A DNA stretch of 64,000 bases from Morinoia aosen (taxonomy: Eukaryota; Arthropoda; Malacostraca; Amphipoda; Talitridae): assembly GCA_030386875.1 (NCBI GenBank), contig CM059563.1:46654102-46718101 (forward strand), in the 5' to 3' direction. Under the pieces are notes generated by a model. The model worked only from the letters and a program-made list of their open reading frames with translations. It was not told the DNA's origin and did not search any database. Shown one piece after another: positions 1 to 15,703 of this stretch (positions are counted from its first letter, which is position 1; each line of letters opens with the position of its first letter). The translations under genes and the position numbers were made by a program.

Positions 1-2275
1 GACATACGTTATGACGCAACCACTTGACATACGTTATGACGCAACCGCCTGACATACGTTATGACACAACCGCCTGACATACGTTATGAAGCAACCACTT
101 GACATACGTTATGACGCAACCGCTTGACATACGTTATGACGCAACCGCCTGACATACGTTATGACGCAACCGCCTGACATACGTTATGACGCAACCGCCT
201 GACATACGTTATGACGCAACCGCTTGACATACGTTATGACGCAACCGCCTGACATACGTTATGACGCAACCGCTTGACATACGTTATGACGCAACCACTT
301 GACATACGTTATGATGCAACCGCTTGACATACGTTATGACGCAACCGCTTGACATACGTTATGACGCAACCGCCTGACATACGTTATGACGCAACCGCTT
401 GACATACGTTATGATGCAACCGCCTGACATACGTTATGACGCAACCGCTTGACATACGTTATGACGCAACCACTTGACATACGTTATGACGCAACCACTT
501 GACATACGTTATGACACAACCACTTGACATACGTTATGACGCAACCACTTGACATACGTTATGACACAACCACTTGACATACGTTATGACGCAACCGCCT
601 GACATACGTTATGACACAACCACTTGACATACGTTATGATGCAACCGCTTGACATACGTTATGACGCAACCGCCTGACATACGTTATGACGCAACCGCCT
701 GACATACGTTATGACACAACCACTTGACATACGTTATGACACAACCGCTTGACATACGTTATGACACAACCGCTTGACATACGTTATGACACAACCACTT
801 GACATACGTTATGATGCAACCGCTTGACATACGTTATGACACAACCACTTGACATACGTTATGACGCAACCGCCTGACATACGTTATGACACAACCACTT
901 GACATACGTTATGACGCAACCGCCTGACATACGTTATGACACAACCACTTGACATACGTTATGACACAACCACTAGACATACGTTATGATGCAACCGCTT
1001 GACATACGTTATGACGCAACCGCCTGACATACGTTATGACACAACCACTTGACATACGTTATGACACAACCCCTTGACATACGTTATGATTCAACCACTT
1101 GACATACGTTATGACACAACCACTTGACATACGTTATGATGCAACCGCCTGAAATACGTTATGACGCAACCACTTGACATACGTTATGACGCAACCACTT
1201 GACATACGTTATGACGCAACCGCTTGACATACGTTATGACACAACCACTTGACATACGTTATGATGCAACCGCCTGACATACGTTATGACGCAACCACTT
1301 GACATACGTTATGACGCAACCGCTTGACATACGTTATGACGCAACCGCTTTACATACGTTATGACGCAACCACTTGACATACGTTATGATGCAACCGCCT
1401 GACATACGTTATGACACAACCACTTGACATACGTTATGACGCAACCGCTTGACATACGTTATGACGCAACCGCTTGACATACGTTATGACACAACCACTT
1501 GACATACGTTATGATGCAACCGCCTGACATACGTTATGACGCAACCGCTTGACATACGTTATGACGCAACCGCTTGACATACGTTATGATGCAACCGCCT
1601 GACATACTTTATGACGCAACCGCTTGACATACGTTATGACGCAACCGCTTGACATACGTTATGACACAACCACTTGACATACGTTATGATGCAACCGCCT
1701 GACATACGTTATGACGCAACCGCTTGACATACGTTATGACACAACCACTTGACATACGTTATGATGCAACCGCCTGACATACGTTATGACGCAACCGCTT
1801 GACATACGTTATGACGCAACCGCTTGACATACGTTATGACACAACCACTTGACATACGTTATGACGAGACCACTTGACATGCGTTATGACACAACCACTT
1901 GACATACGTTATGATGCAACCGCCTGACATACGTTATGACGAGACCACTTGACATGCGTTATGACGCAAACACTTGACATACGTTATGATGCAACCGCCT
2001 GACATACGTTATGACGCAACCGCTTGACATACGTTATGACACAACCACTTGACATACGTTATGACGCAACCACTTGACATACGTTATGACACAACCACTT
2101 GACATACGTTATGATGCAACCGCCTGACATACGTTATGACGCAACCGCCTGACATACGTTATGACGCAACCACTTGACATACGTTATGACGCAACCACTT
2201 GACATACGTTATGAAGCAACCGCTTGACATACGTTATGACACAACCACTTGACATACGTTATGATGCAACCGCCT

Positions 2276-5200
2276 GACATACGTTATGACGCAACCACTT
2301 GACATACGTTATGACGCAACCGCTTGACATACGTTATGACACAACCACTGGACATACGTTATGACGCAACCGCTTGACATACGTTATGACGCAACCACTT
2401 GACATACGTTATGACGCAACCACGTGACATACGTTATGACACAACCACTTGACATACGTTATGACGCAACCACTTGACATACGTTATGACGCAACCGCCT
2501 GACATACGTTATGACGCAACCACTTGACATACGTTATGACGCAACCACTTGACATACGTTGTGACGCAACCACGTGACATACGTTATGACACAACCACTT
2601 GACATACGTTATGACGCAACCACTTGACATACGTTATGACGCAACCACGTGACATACGTTATGACACAACCACTTGACATACGTTATGACGCAACCGCCT
2701 GACATACGTTATGACGCAACCACTTGACATACGTTATGACGCAACCACTTGACATACGTTATGACGCAACCACTTGACATACGTTATGACGCAACCACGT
2801 GACATACGTTATGACGCAACCACGTGACATACGTTATGACACAACCACTTGACATACGTTATGACGCAACCACTTGACATACGTTATGACGCAACCACGT
2901 GACATACGTTATGACACAACCACTTGACATACGTTATGACACAACCACTTGACATACGTTATGACGCAACCACGTGACATACGTTATGACGCAACCACTT
3001 GACATACGTTATGACGCAACCACTTGACATACGTTATGACACAACCACTTGACATACGTTATGACGCAACCACTTGACATACGTTATGACGCAACCACGT
3101 GACATACGTTATGACACAACCACTTGACATAAGTTATGACACAACCACTTGACATACGTTATGACGCAACCACGTGACATACGTTAGGACACAACCACTT
3201 GACATACGTTATGACGCAACCACTTGACATACGTTATGACGCAACCACGTGACATACGTTATGACACAACCACTTGACATACGTTATGACACAACCACTT
3301 GACATACGTTATGACGCAACCACTTGACATACGTTATGACGCAACCGCCTGACATACGTTATGACGCAACCACTTGACATACGTTATGACGCAACGCCTG
3401 ACATACGTTATGATGCAACCGCCTGACATACGTTATGACGCAACCACTTGACATACGTTATGACGCAACCGCCTGACATACGTTATGATGCAACCACCTG
3501 ACATACGTTATGACGCAACCGCTTGACATACGTTATGACGCAACCGCTTGACATACGTTATGACACAACCACTTGACATACGTTATGATGCAACCGCCTG
3601 ACATACGTTATGACGCAACCACTTGACATACGTTATGACGCAACCACTTGACATACGTTATGACGCAACCGCCTGACATACGTTATGACGCAACCACCTG
3701 ACATACGTTATGACGCAACCACTTGACATACGTTATGACGCAACCGCCTGACATACGTTATGACGCAACCGCCTGACATACGTTATGATGCAACCGCCTG
3801 ACATACGTTATGACGCAACCACTTGACATACGTTATGACGCAACCGCCTGACATACGTTATGATGCAACCACCTGACATACGTTATGACGCAACCGCTTG
3901 ACATACGTTATGACGCAACCGCCTGACATACGTTATGACGCAACCGCTTGACATACGTTATGACGCAACCACTTGACATACGTTATGACGCAACCACTTG
4001 ACATACGTTATGACGCAACCACTTGACATACGTTATGACGCAACCGCCTGACATACGTTATGACACAACTGCCTGACACACGTTATGACGCAACCGCTTG
4101 ACATACGTTATGACGCAACCGCCTGACATACGTTATGACGCAACCGCTTGACATACGTTATGACACAACCACTTGACATACGTTATGACGCAACCACTTG
4201 ACATACGTTATGACACAACCACTTGACATACGTTATGATGCAACCACTTGACATACGTTATGACGCAACCACTTGACATACGTTATGACGCAACCGCTTG
4301 ACATACGTTATGACACAACCACTTGACATACGTTATGATGCAACCGCCTGACATACGTTATGACGCAACCGCCTGACATACGTTATGACGCAACCACTTG
4401 ACATACGTTATGACGCAACCACTTGACATACGTTATGAAGCAACCGCTTGACATACGTTATGACACAACCACTTGACATACGTTATGATGCAACCGCCTG
4501 ACATACGTTATGACGCAACCACTTGACATACGTTATGACGCAACCGCTTGACATACGTTATGACACAACCACTGGACATACGTTATGACGCAACCGCTTG
4601 ACATACGTTATGACGCAACCACTTGACATACGTTATGACGCAACCACGTGACATACGTTATGACACAACCACTTGACATACGTTATGACGCAACCACTTG
4701 ACATACGTTATGACGCAACCGCCTGACATACGTTATGACGCAACCACTTGACATACGTTATGACGCAACCACTTGACATACGTTGTGACGCAACCACGTG
4801 ACATACGTTATGACACAACCACTTGACATACGTTATGACGCAACCACTTGACATACGTTATGACGCAACCACGTGACATACGTTATGACACAACCACTTG
4901 ACATACGTTATGACGCAACCGCCTGACATACGTTATGACGCAACCACTTGACATACGTTTTGACGCAACCACTTGACATACGTTATGACGCAACCACTTG
5001 ACATACGTTATGACGCAACCACGTGACATACGTTATGACGCAACCACGTGACATACGTTATGACACAACCACTTGACATACGTTATGACGCAACCACTTG
5101 ACATACGTTATGACGCAACCACGTGACATACGTTATGACACAACCACTTGACATACGTTATGACACAACCACTTGACATACGTTATGACGCAACCACGTG

Positions 5201-6798
5201 ACATACGTTATGACGCAACCACTTGACATACGTTATGACGCAACCACTTGACATACGTTATGACACAACCACTTGACATACGTTATGACGCAACCACTTG
5301 ACATACGTTATGACGCAACCACGTGACATACGTTATGACACAACCACTTGACATAAGTTATGACACAACCACTTGACATACGTTATGACGCAACCACGTG
5401 ACATACGTTAGGACACAACCACTTGACATACGTTATGACGCAACCACTTGACATACGTTATGACGCAACCACGTGACATACGTTATGACACAACCACTTG
5501 ACATACGTTATGACACAACCACTTGACATACGTTATGACGCAACCACTTGACATACGTTATGACGCAACCGCCTGACATACGTTATGACGCAACCACTTG
5601 ACATACGTTATGACGCAACGCCTGACATACGTTATGATGCAAATGCCTGACATACGTTATGACGCAACCACTTGACATACGTTATGACGCAACCGCCTGA
5701 CATACGTTATGATGCAACCACCTGACATACGTTATGACGCAACCGCTTGACATACGTTATGACGCAACCGCTTGACATACGTTATGACACAACCACTTGA
5801 CATACGTTATGATGCAACCGCCTGACATACGTTATGACGCAACCACTTGACATACGTTATGACGCAACCACTTGACATACGTTATGACGCAACCGCCTGA
5901 CATACGTTATGACGCAACCACCTGACATACGTTATGACGCAACCACTTGACATACGTTATGACGCAACCGCCTGACATACGTTATGACGCAACCGCCTGA
6001 CATACGTTATGATGCAACCGCCTGACATACGTTATGACGCAACCACTTGACATACGTTATGACGCAACCGCCTGACATACGTTATGATGCAACCACCTGA
6101 CATACGTTATGACGCAACCGCTTGACATACGTTATGACGCAACCGCTTGACATACGTTATGACACAACCACTTGACATACGTTATGATGCAACCGCCTGA
6201 CATACGTTATGACGCAACCACTTGACATACGTTATGACGCAACCACTTGACATACGGTATGACGCAACCACGTGACATACGTTATGACGCAACCACGTGA
6301 CATACGTTATGACGCAACCACGTGACATACGTTATGACGCAACCACTTGACATACGTTATGACGCAACCGCTTGACATACGTTATGATGCAACCGCCTGA
6401 CATACGTTATGACGCAACCACTTGACATACGTTATGACGCAACCACTTGACATACGTTATGACGCAACCACTTGACATACGTTATGACGCAACCACGTGA
6501 CATACGTTATGACGCAACCACTTGACATACGTTATGACGCAACCACGTGACATACGTTATGACGCAACCACTTGACATACGTTATGACGCAACCACTTGA
6601 CATACGTTATGACGCAACCACTTGACATACGTTATGACGCAACCACGTGACATACGTTATGACGCAACCACGTGACATGCGTTATGACGCAACCACTTGA
6701 CATACGTTATGACGCAACCACTTGACATACGTTATGACGCAACCACGTGACATACGTTATGACGCAACCACTTGACATACGTTATGACGCAACCACGT
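2276..6798. repeat. Higher-order satellite unit of 4523 bp, copy 1
   Basis: Rare private variants recur exactly 4523 bases later in the array, so this block is the first of two tandem higher-order units. Markers seen: a GTTTTGACG monomer (4957 and 9480), an ACTGCCTGACACACG variant (4071 and 8594 at GCCTG), GCAAATGCC (5639 and 10162) and CATGCG (6678 and 11201). Each unit has two related halves, because other markers (GTTGTGACG, TTAGGACAC, ACTGG and a 24-bp short monomer) recur at alternating spacings of 2224 and 2299 bases. Both half-lengths are one base short of a multiple of 25 because of the 24-bp monomer; they differ by three monomers. Confidence 0.9.
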
Positions 6799-9700
6799 GA
6801 CATACGTTATGACGCAACCACTTGACATACGTTATGACGCAACCGCTTGACATACGTTATGACACAACCACTGGACATACGTTATGACGCAACCGCTTGA
6901 CATACGTTATGACGCAACCACTTGACATACGTTATGACGCAACCACGTGACATACGTTATGACACAACCACTTGACATACGTTATGACGCAACCACTTGA
7001 CATACGTTATGACGCAACCGCCTGACATACGTTATGACGCAACCACTTGACATACGTTATGACGCAACCACTTGACATACGTTGTGACGCAACCACGTGA
7101 CATACGTTATGACACAACCACTTGACATACGTTATGACGCAACCACTTGACATACGTTATGACGCAACCACGTGACATACGTTATGACACAACCACTTGA
7201 CATACGTTATGACGCAACCGCCTGACATACGTTATGACGCAACCACTTGACATACGTTATGACGCAACCACTTGACATACGTTATGACGCAACCACTTGA
7301 CATACGTTATGACGCAACCACGTGACATACGTTATGACGCAACCACGTGACATACGTTATGACACAACCACTTGACATACGTTATGACGCAACCACTTGA
7401 CATACGTTATGACGCAACCACGTGACATACGTTATGACACAACCACTTGACATACGTTATGACACAACCACTTGACATACGTTATGACGCAACCACGTGA
7501 CATACGTTATGACGCAACCACTTGACATACATTATGACGCAACCACTTGACATACGTTATGACACAACCACTTGACATACGTTATGACGCAACCACTTGA
7601 CATACGTTATGACGCAACCACGTGACATACGTTATGACACAACCACTTGACATAAGTTATGACACAACCACTTGACATACGTTATGACGCAACCACGTGA
7701 CATACGTTAGGACACAACCACTTGACATACGTTATGACGCAACCACTTGACATACGTTATGACGCAACCACGTGACATACGTTATGACACAACCACTTGA
7801 CATACGTTATGACACAACCACTTGACATACGTTATGACGCAACCACTTGACATACGTTATGACGCAACCGCCTGACATACGTTATGACGCAACCACTTGA
7901 CATACGTTATGACGCAACGCCTGACATACGTTATGATGCAACCGCCTGACATACGTTATGACGCAACCACTTGACATACGTTATGACGCAACCGCCTGAC
8001 ATACGTTATGATGCAACCACCTGACATACGTTATGACGCAACCGCTTGACATACGTTATGACGCAACCGCTTGACATACGTTATGACACAACCACTTGAC
8101 ATACGTTATGATGCAACCGCCTGACATACGTTATGACGCAACCACTTGACATACGTTATGACGCAACCACTTGACATACGTTATGACGCAACCGCCTGAC
8201 ATACGTTATGACGCAACCACCTGACATACGTTATGACGCAACCACTTGACATACGTTATGACGCAACCGCCTGACATACGTTATGACGCAACCGCCTGAC
8301 ATACGTTATGATGCAACCGCCTGACATACGTTATGACGCAACCACTTGACATACGTTATGACGCAACCGCCTGACATACGTTATGATGCAACCACCTGAC
8401 ATACGTTATGACGCAACCGCTTGACATACGTTATGACGCAACCGCCTGACATACGTTATGACGCAACCGCTTGACATACGTTATGACGCAACCACTTGAC
8501 ATACGTTATGACGCAACCACTTGACATACGTTATGACGCAACCACTTGACATACGTTATGACGCAACCGCCTGACATACGTTATGACACAACTGCCTGAC
8601 ACACGTTATGACGCAACCGCTTGACATACGTTATGACGCAACCGCCTGACATACGTTATGACGCAACCGCTTGACATACGTTATGACACAACCACTTGAC
8701 ATACGTTATGACGCAACCACTTGACATACGTTATGACACAACCACTTGACATACGTTATGATGCAACCACTTGACATACGTTATGACGCAACCACTTGAC
8801 ATACGTTATGACGCAACCGCTTGACATACGTTATGACACAACCACTTGACATACGTTATGATGCAACCGCCTGACATACGTTATGACGCAACCGCCTGAC
8901 ATACGTTATGACGCAACCACTTGACATACGTTATGACGCAACCACTTGACATACGTTATGAAGCAACCGCTTGACATACGTTATGACACAACCACTTGAC
9001 ATACGTTATGATGCAACCGCCTGACATACGTTATGACGCAACCACTTGACATACGTTATGACGCAACCGCTTGACATACGTTATGACACAACCACTGGAC
9101 ATACGTTATGACGCAACCGCTTGACATACGTTATGACGCAACCACTTGACATACGTTATGACGCAACCACGTGACATACGTTATGACACAACCACTTGAC
9201 ATACGTTATGACGCAACCACTTGACATACGTTATGACGCAACCGCCTGACATACGTTATGACGCAACCACTTGACATACGTTATGACGCAACCACTTGAC
9301 ATACGTTGTGACGCAACCACGTGACATACGTTATGACACAACCACTTGACATACGTTATGACGCAACCACTTGACATACGTTATGACGCAACCACGTGAC
9401 ATACGTTATGACACAACCACTTGACATACGTTATGACGCAACCGCCTGACATACGTTATGACGCAACCACTTGACATACGTTTTGACGCAACCACTTGAC
9501 ATACGTTATGACGCAACCACTTGACATACGTTATGACGCAACCACGTGACATACGTTATGACGCAACCACGTGACATACGTTATGACACAACCACTTGAC
9601 ATACGTTATGACGCAACCACTTGACATACGTTATGACGCAACCACGTGACATACGTTATGACACAACCACTTGACATACGTTATGACACAACCACTTGAC

Positions 9701-11363
9701 ATACGTTATGACGCAACCACGTGACATACGTTATGACGCAACCACTTGACATACGTTATGACGCAACCACTTGACATACGTTATGACACAACCACTTGAC
9801 ATACGTTATGACGCAACCACTTGACATACGTTATGACGCAACCACGTGACATACGTTATGACACAACCACTTGACATAAGTTATGACACAACCACTTGAC
9901 ATACGTTATGACGCAACCACGTGACATACGTTAGGACACAACCACTTGACATACGTTATGACGCAACCACTTGACATACGTTATGACGCAACCACGTGAC
10001 ATACGTTATGACACAACCACTTGACATACGTTATGACACAACCACTTGACATACGTTATGACGCAACCACTTGACATACGTTATGACGCAACCGCCTGAC
10101 ATACGTTATGACGCAACCACTTGACATACGTTATGACGCAACGCCTGACATACGTTATGATGCAAATGCCTGACATACGTTATGACGCAACCACTTGACA
10201 TACGTTATGACGCAACCGCCTGACATACGTTATGATGCAACCACCTGACATACGTTATGACGCAACCGCTTGACATACGTTATGACGCAACCGCTTGACA
10301 TACGTTATGACACAACCACTTGACATACGTTATGATGCAACCGCCTGACATACGTTATGACGCAACCACTTGACATACGTTATGACGCAACCACTTGACA
10401 TACGTTATGACGCAACCGCCTGACATACGTTATGACGCAACCACCTGACATACGTTATGACGCAACCACTTGACATACGTTATGACGCAACCGCCTGACA
10501 TACGTTATGACGCAACCGCCTGACATACGTTATGATGCAACCGCCTGACATACGTTATGACGCAACCACTTGACATACGTTATGACGCAACCGCCTGACA
10601 TACGTTATGATGCAACCACCTGACATACGTTATGACGCAACCGCTTGACATACGTTATGACGCAACCGCTTGACATACGTTATGACACAACCACTTGACA
10701 TACGTTATGATGCAACCGCCTGACATACGTTATGACGCAACCACTTGACATACGTTATGACGCAACCACTTGACATACGTTATGACGCAACCACGTGACA
10801 TACGTTATGACGCAACCACGTGACATACGTTATGACGCAACCACGTGACATACGTTATGACGCAACCACTTGACATACGTTATGACGCAACCGCTTGACA
10901 TACGTTATGATGCAACCGCCTGACATACGTTATGACGCAACCACTTGACATACGTTATGACGCAACCACTTGACATACGTTATGACGCAACCACTTGACA
11001 TACGTTATGACGCAACCACGTGACATACGTTATGACGCAACCACTTGACATACGTTATGACGCAACCACGTGACATACGTTATGACGCAACCACTTGACA
11101 TACGTTATGACGCAACCACTTGACATACGTTATGACGCAACCACTTGACATACGTTATGACGCAACCACGTGACATACGTTATGACGCAACCACGTGACA
11201 TGCGTTATGACGCAACCACTTGACATACGTTATGACGCAACCACTTGACATACGTTATGACGCAACCACGTGACATACGTTATGACGCAACCACTTGACA
11301 TACGTTATGACGCAACCACGTGACATACGTTATGACGCAACCACTTGACATACGTTATGACGC
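6799..11363. repeat. Higher-order satellite unit of 4523 bp, copy 2
   Basis: This is the second tandem copy, sharing the rare variants of copy 1 at a constant offset of 4523. A few private differences exist, for example CGGTAT at about 6256 in copy 1 is CGTTAT here. The offset match stops near 11363 but resumes at about 12113-12423 with markers ATAAGTTATG and TTAGGACAC still at +4523, so the intervening segment appears to have been replaced without a change of length. Confidence 0.88.
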
Positions 11364-13075
11364 AACCACTTGACATACGTTATGACGCAACCACGTGACA
11401 TACGTTATGACGCAACCACTTGACATACGTAATGACGCAACCACTTGACATACGTTATGACGCAACCACGTGACATACGTTATGACGCAACCACTTGACA
11501 TACGTTATGACGCAACCACGTGACATACGTTATGACGCAACCACTTGACATACGTTATGATGCAACCACTTGACATACGTTATGACGCAACCACGTGACA
11601 TACGTTATGACGCAACCACTTGACATACGTTATGACGCAACCACTTGACATACGTTATGACGCAACCACGTGACATACGTTATGACGCAACCACTTGACA
11701 TACGTTATGACGCAACCACGTGACATACGTTATGACGCAACCACTTGACATACGTTATGACGCAACCACTTGACATACGTTATGACGCAACCACGTGACA
11801 TACGTTATGACGCAACCACTTGACATACGTTATGACGCAACCACTTGACATACGTTATGACGCAACCACGTGACATACGTTATGACGCAACCACTTGACA
11901 TACGTTATGACGCAACCACTTGACATACGTTATGACGCAACCCCTTGACATACGTTATGACGCAACCACTTGACATACGTTATGACGCAACCACTTGACA
12001 TACGTTATGACGCAACCACTTGACATACGTTATGACGCAACCACTTGACATACGTTATGACGCAACCACTTGACATACGTTATGACGCAACCACTTGACA
12101 TACATTATGACGCAACCACTTGACATACGTTATGACGCAACCACGTGACATACGTTATGACACAACCACTTGACATAAGTTATGACACAACCACTTGACA
12201 TACGTTATGACGCAACCACGTGACATACGTTAGGACACAACCACTTGACATACGTTATGACGCAACCACTTGACATACGTTATGACGCAACCACGTGACA
12301 TACGTTATGACACAACCACTTGACATACGTTATGACACAACCACTTGACATACGTTATGACGCAACCACTTGACATACGTTATGACGCAACCGCCTGACA
12401 TACGTTATGACGCAACCACTTGACATACGTTATGACGCAACCACGTGACATACGTTATGACGCAACCACTTGACATACGTTATGACGCAACCACTTGACA
12501 TACGTTATGACGCAACCACGTGACATACGTTATGACGCAACCACTTGACATACGTAATGACGCAACCACTTGACATACGTTATGACGCAACCACGTGACA
12601 TACGTTATGACGCAACCACTTGACATACGTTATGACGCAACCACGTGACATACGTTATGACGCAACCACTTGACATACGTTATGATGCAACCACTTGACA
12701 TACGTTATGACGCAACCACGTGACATACGTTATGACGCAACCACTTGACATACGTTATGACGCAACCACTTGACATACGTTATGACGCAACCACGTGACA
12801 TACGTTATGACGCAACCACTTGACATACGTTATGACGCAACCACGTGACATACGTTATGACGCAACCACTTGACATACGTTATGACGCAACCACTTGACA
12901 TACGTTATGACGCAACCACGTGACATACGTTATGACGCAACCACTTGACATACGTTATGACGCAACCACTTGACATACGTTATGACGCAACCACGTGACA
13001 TACGTTATGACGCAACCACTTGACATACGTTATGACGCAACCATTTGACATACGTTATGACGCAACCCCCTGACA
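11300..13075. repeat. Local 1125-bp-offset duplication inside the satellite
   Basis: Two stretches, roughly 11300-11950 and 12425-13075, share rare variants at an offset of 1125 bases (45 monomers). A CGTAATGACG monomer is at 11431 and 12556, and a lone TGATGCAAC monomer at 11561 and 12686. Both are built from alternating CACTT-ending and CACGT-ending monomers. Between them lies the 12113-12423 piece that still matches the 4523-bp unit. The boundaries are approximate. Confidence 0.75.
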
Positions 13076-13189
13076 TACGTTATGACGCAACCACTTGACA
13101 TACGTTATGACGCAACCACTTGACATACGTTATGACGCAACCACTTGACATACGTTATGACGCAACCACTTGACATACGTTATGACGCA

Positions 13190-14020
13190 ACCACTTGACA
13201 TACGTTATGACGCAACCACTTGACATACATTATGACGCAACCACTTGACATACGTTATGACGCAACCACTTGACATACATTATGACTCAACCACTTGACA
13301 TACGTTATGACGCAACCACTTGACATACGTTATGACTCAACCACTTGACATACGTTATGACTCAACCACTTGACATACGTTATGACGCAACCGCTTGACA
13401 TACGTTATGACTCAACCACTTGACATACGTTATGACGCAACCGCTTGACATACGTTATGACGCAATCACTTGACATACGTTATGACGCAACCGCTTGACA
13501 TACGTTATGACGCAACCACTTGACATACGTTATGACGCAACCACTTGACATACGTTATGACGCAACCGCTTGACATACGTTATGACGCAACCACTTGACA
13601 TACGTTATGACGCAGCCACTTGACATACGTTATGACGCAACCGCTTGACATACGTTATGACGCAACCGCTTGACATACGTTATAACGCAACCACTTGACA
13701 TACGTTATGACGCAATCACTTGACATACGTTATGACGAAATCACTTGACATACGCCATGACGCAACCACTTGACATACGTTATGACGCAACCACTTGACA
13801 TACGTTATGACGAAATCACTTGACATACGCCATGACGCAACCACTTGACATACGTTATGACGCAACCACTTGACATACGTTATGACGAAACCACCTGACA
13901 TACGTTATGACGCAACCACTTGACATACGTTATGACGAAATCACTTGACATACGCCATGACGCAACCACTCGACATACGCTATGACGCAACAAGATGACA
14001 TACGTTATGACGCAACCACT
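13190..14020. repeat. Decayed right border of the satellite array
   Basis: Monomers here carry new substitutions not seen further left: TGACTCAAC, CAATCACTT, TGACGAAATC, CATACGCCATG and finally CAAGATGAC. A 75-bp sub-block with CGAAATCACTTGACATACGC recurs at about 13736, 13811 and 13936. Rising divergence toward the edge is the usual pattern when homogenisation by unequal exchange no longer reaches the border. Confidence 0.85.
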
Positions 14021-15700
14021 CTAAAAAAGTTATTGATGGTTGGTGGCCGCATGGCAGCAAGCACAAGGGATCAGCAGCAGAGGGTTAAATACTAACTGTG
14101 GAATTACATAATGTTACTTGAACTCTTGGCAAGCTTACACACAACACGCCAGAATAAAACATTCATCACAGTTTAACATCTCACATAGTACAGGGCCAGC
14201 CAAGGCTACGAGTTATACATGAGCAAGAGAACGCAGGCTCCGGATCTTCACAAGCTGAGAGCTGGGCGAAGAAGAATTTCATTAATGGCACCGCAGCTCC
14301 GAGATCCGTCGCCAGTTTCTGTTATGGCTGTAAACCATATGTCAACGACAGACCTAAGTTGTAATTTGTGCTGAAGAATTCAATTTCTTAGATACGTGTT
14401 GGGGAAGTCGTTCATTCAAAGTTGCGACTAATGTTTCTTCATATTTTTTTAAAACCTAAAATGAAACTGTGAATGAACACCAACGAAATTAAGGAAACTC
14501 AAACTCCTATTAAAATAAACCAAAGCAATTCCACTTCAGCAGTTGCAGAATCCGATCTTCTTCACGGACCTAAAGCAGTTTTACCTTCATTTTGTAGGAG
14601 AATCTTATAGAAATTATGCCATTTTCAATATTCGTCACATGAAAAACGCCCCATCACTCACCATAAGGTAAACTCTGGCTAACATACTAACACGTATTAC
14701 CGACACCATCGCAATTCTCTGATTTCTAAGGCAAAATTGTCAACGAAATGTGGTGAGCGGGAGTAGTATTAAAAGGAACAAGGAAACAATGTCTTTCTAC
14801 AGTACTGTTACTATTTTACAGTCTGTGCTACGCTACTACTATTTTACTGCTGGTGTTAGTCTAATGTATTAATTAACAAATTGTCCTACTAATACTACTC
14901 TTATACTGCTATTTTGCCATTCATACTGTTCTCTTACCATCATTTGCTACTCATACTGCTCTACAACTACTACTGCTACCATTTTCAGCTCGTAATATTC
15001 TACTTCAACAATTTTACCACTTTAATACTCTACAACTGCTTTTTTAATCCTGGTGCTTCTCACCATCTACCAGGCAAATACATTCCTTTTGACCTTCCTC
15101 TTGCTAGTTGAGACTGACTTCATTCATCGCTAAGATTTGAAACCAACTTCCTCCAGCATATCGGCGGAGGAACTGAACACCAGTAAATCCTCATTACCAA
15201 TCATTTTTTAACAAAGCAAAGTTGAAGACAGCAACTTTCATCAAGAAGTAACTTTCCATAAATATCATGCTTCAGGTGCAAGACAGCCGCTCGTTATCAA
15301 ATTTCCCCTCATAGTTTCACCTCTACCAACTTCCCTCGTAAAATGCAGGTTGTCTCCTCATTAACTAGGGAAGACGCATGCAAGCTCATGAAGGTTCAGA
15401 TCTAGCGCATGTCCTCGACTAGTTTACGGCGTGTCAACAGCGTGTTTAGACTTGGCTGCTCGGGGGCAGTGGTCTGCAGTTCTTGACGTCCAGACCTTAA
15501 TTATTGATCTATAATGAAACATTATTTAATTCATTGTTAATGTGATGAATAATTATTATGCAAATAACGTCGCTAATTAATGTAAAAATTGAAATTTTGA
15601 CTCATAATTGTCTTAGTTTTCTAGAATTTGAGTTACGCCACACTTTTATCGTCATCATAAACCTGAAAATTCTCAAGACTTTGGTTGCACGCTATAATTG
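14021..15700. other. Unassigned AT-rich sequence flanking the satellite
   Basis: After the last monomer the sequence becomes single-copy in appearance. Scattered stop codons interrupt all frames and no tRNA, promoter or repeat was recognised. A run of loose CTACTACTACT and TACTGCTACC motifs at about 14830-15010 looks like old simple repeat. Confidence 0.6.
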
Positions 15701-15703
15701 CTA

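Larger units (their letters stand above)
1..14020. repeat. 25-bp satellite DNA array, about 560 monomers
   Basis: Head-to-tail 25-bp monomers fill the first 14 kb without a break. Each monomer begins GACATACGTTATGACGCAAC and ends in a variable five bases, mostly CACTT, CGCCT, CGCTT or CACGT. Frequent internal variants are TGACACAAC and TGATGCAAC. The array starts at base 1, so its true left end lies outside the window; the right border is at about 14020, where the sequence turns unique. Monomer divergence is low inside the array and rises in the last 800 bases. The size and uniformity fit centromeric, pericentromeric or other constitutive heterochromatin, but nothing here shows which. No gene lies inside. 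Confidence 0.98.

Noticed and set aside
13716..13901. 61-codon minus-strand open frame in the satellite
   Set aside because: It is a read-through of diverged monomers and repeats the same peptide; no independent coding evidence.
1..14020. Possible CRISPR array because of the short regular direct repeats
   Set aside because: The 25-bp units are contiguous with no unique spacers, the genome is eukaryotic, and no cas genes exist; it is a satellite.
1..14020. TTGACA plus TTATGA strings resembling bacterial promoter elements, and TTAGG as a telomere signal
   Set aside because: The promoter spacing is wrong and the host is eukaryotic. TTAGG appears only as a single point variant (TTAGGACAC), not as a tandem telomeric repeat.
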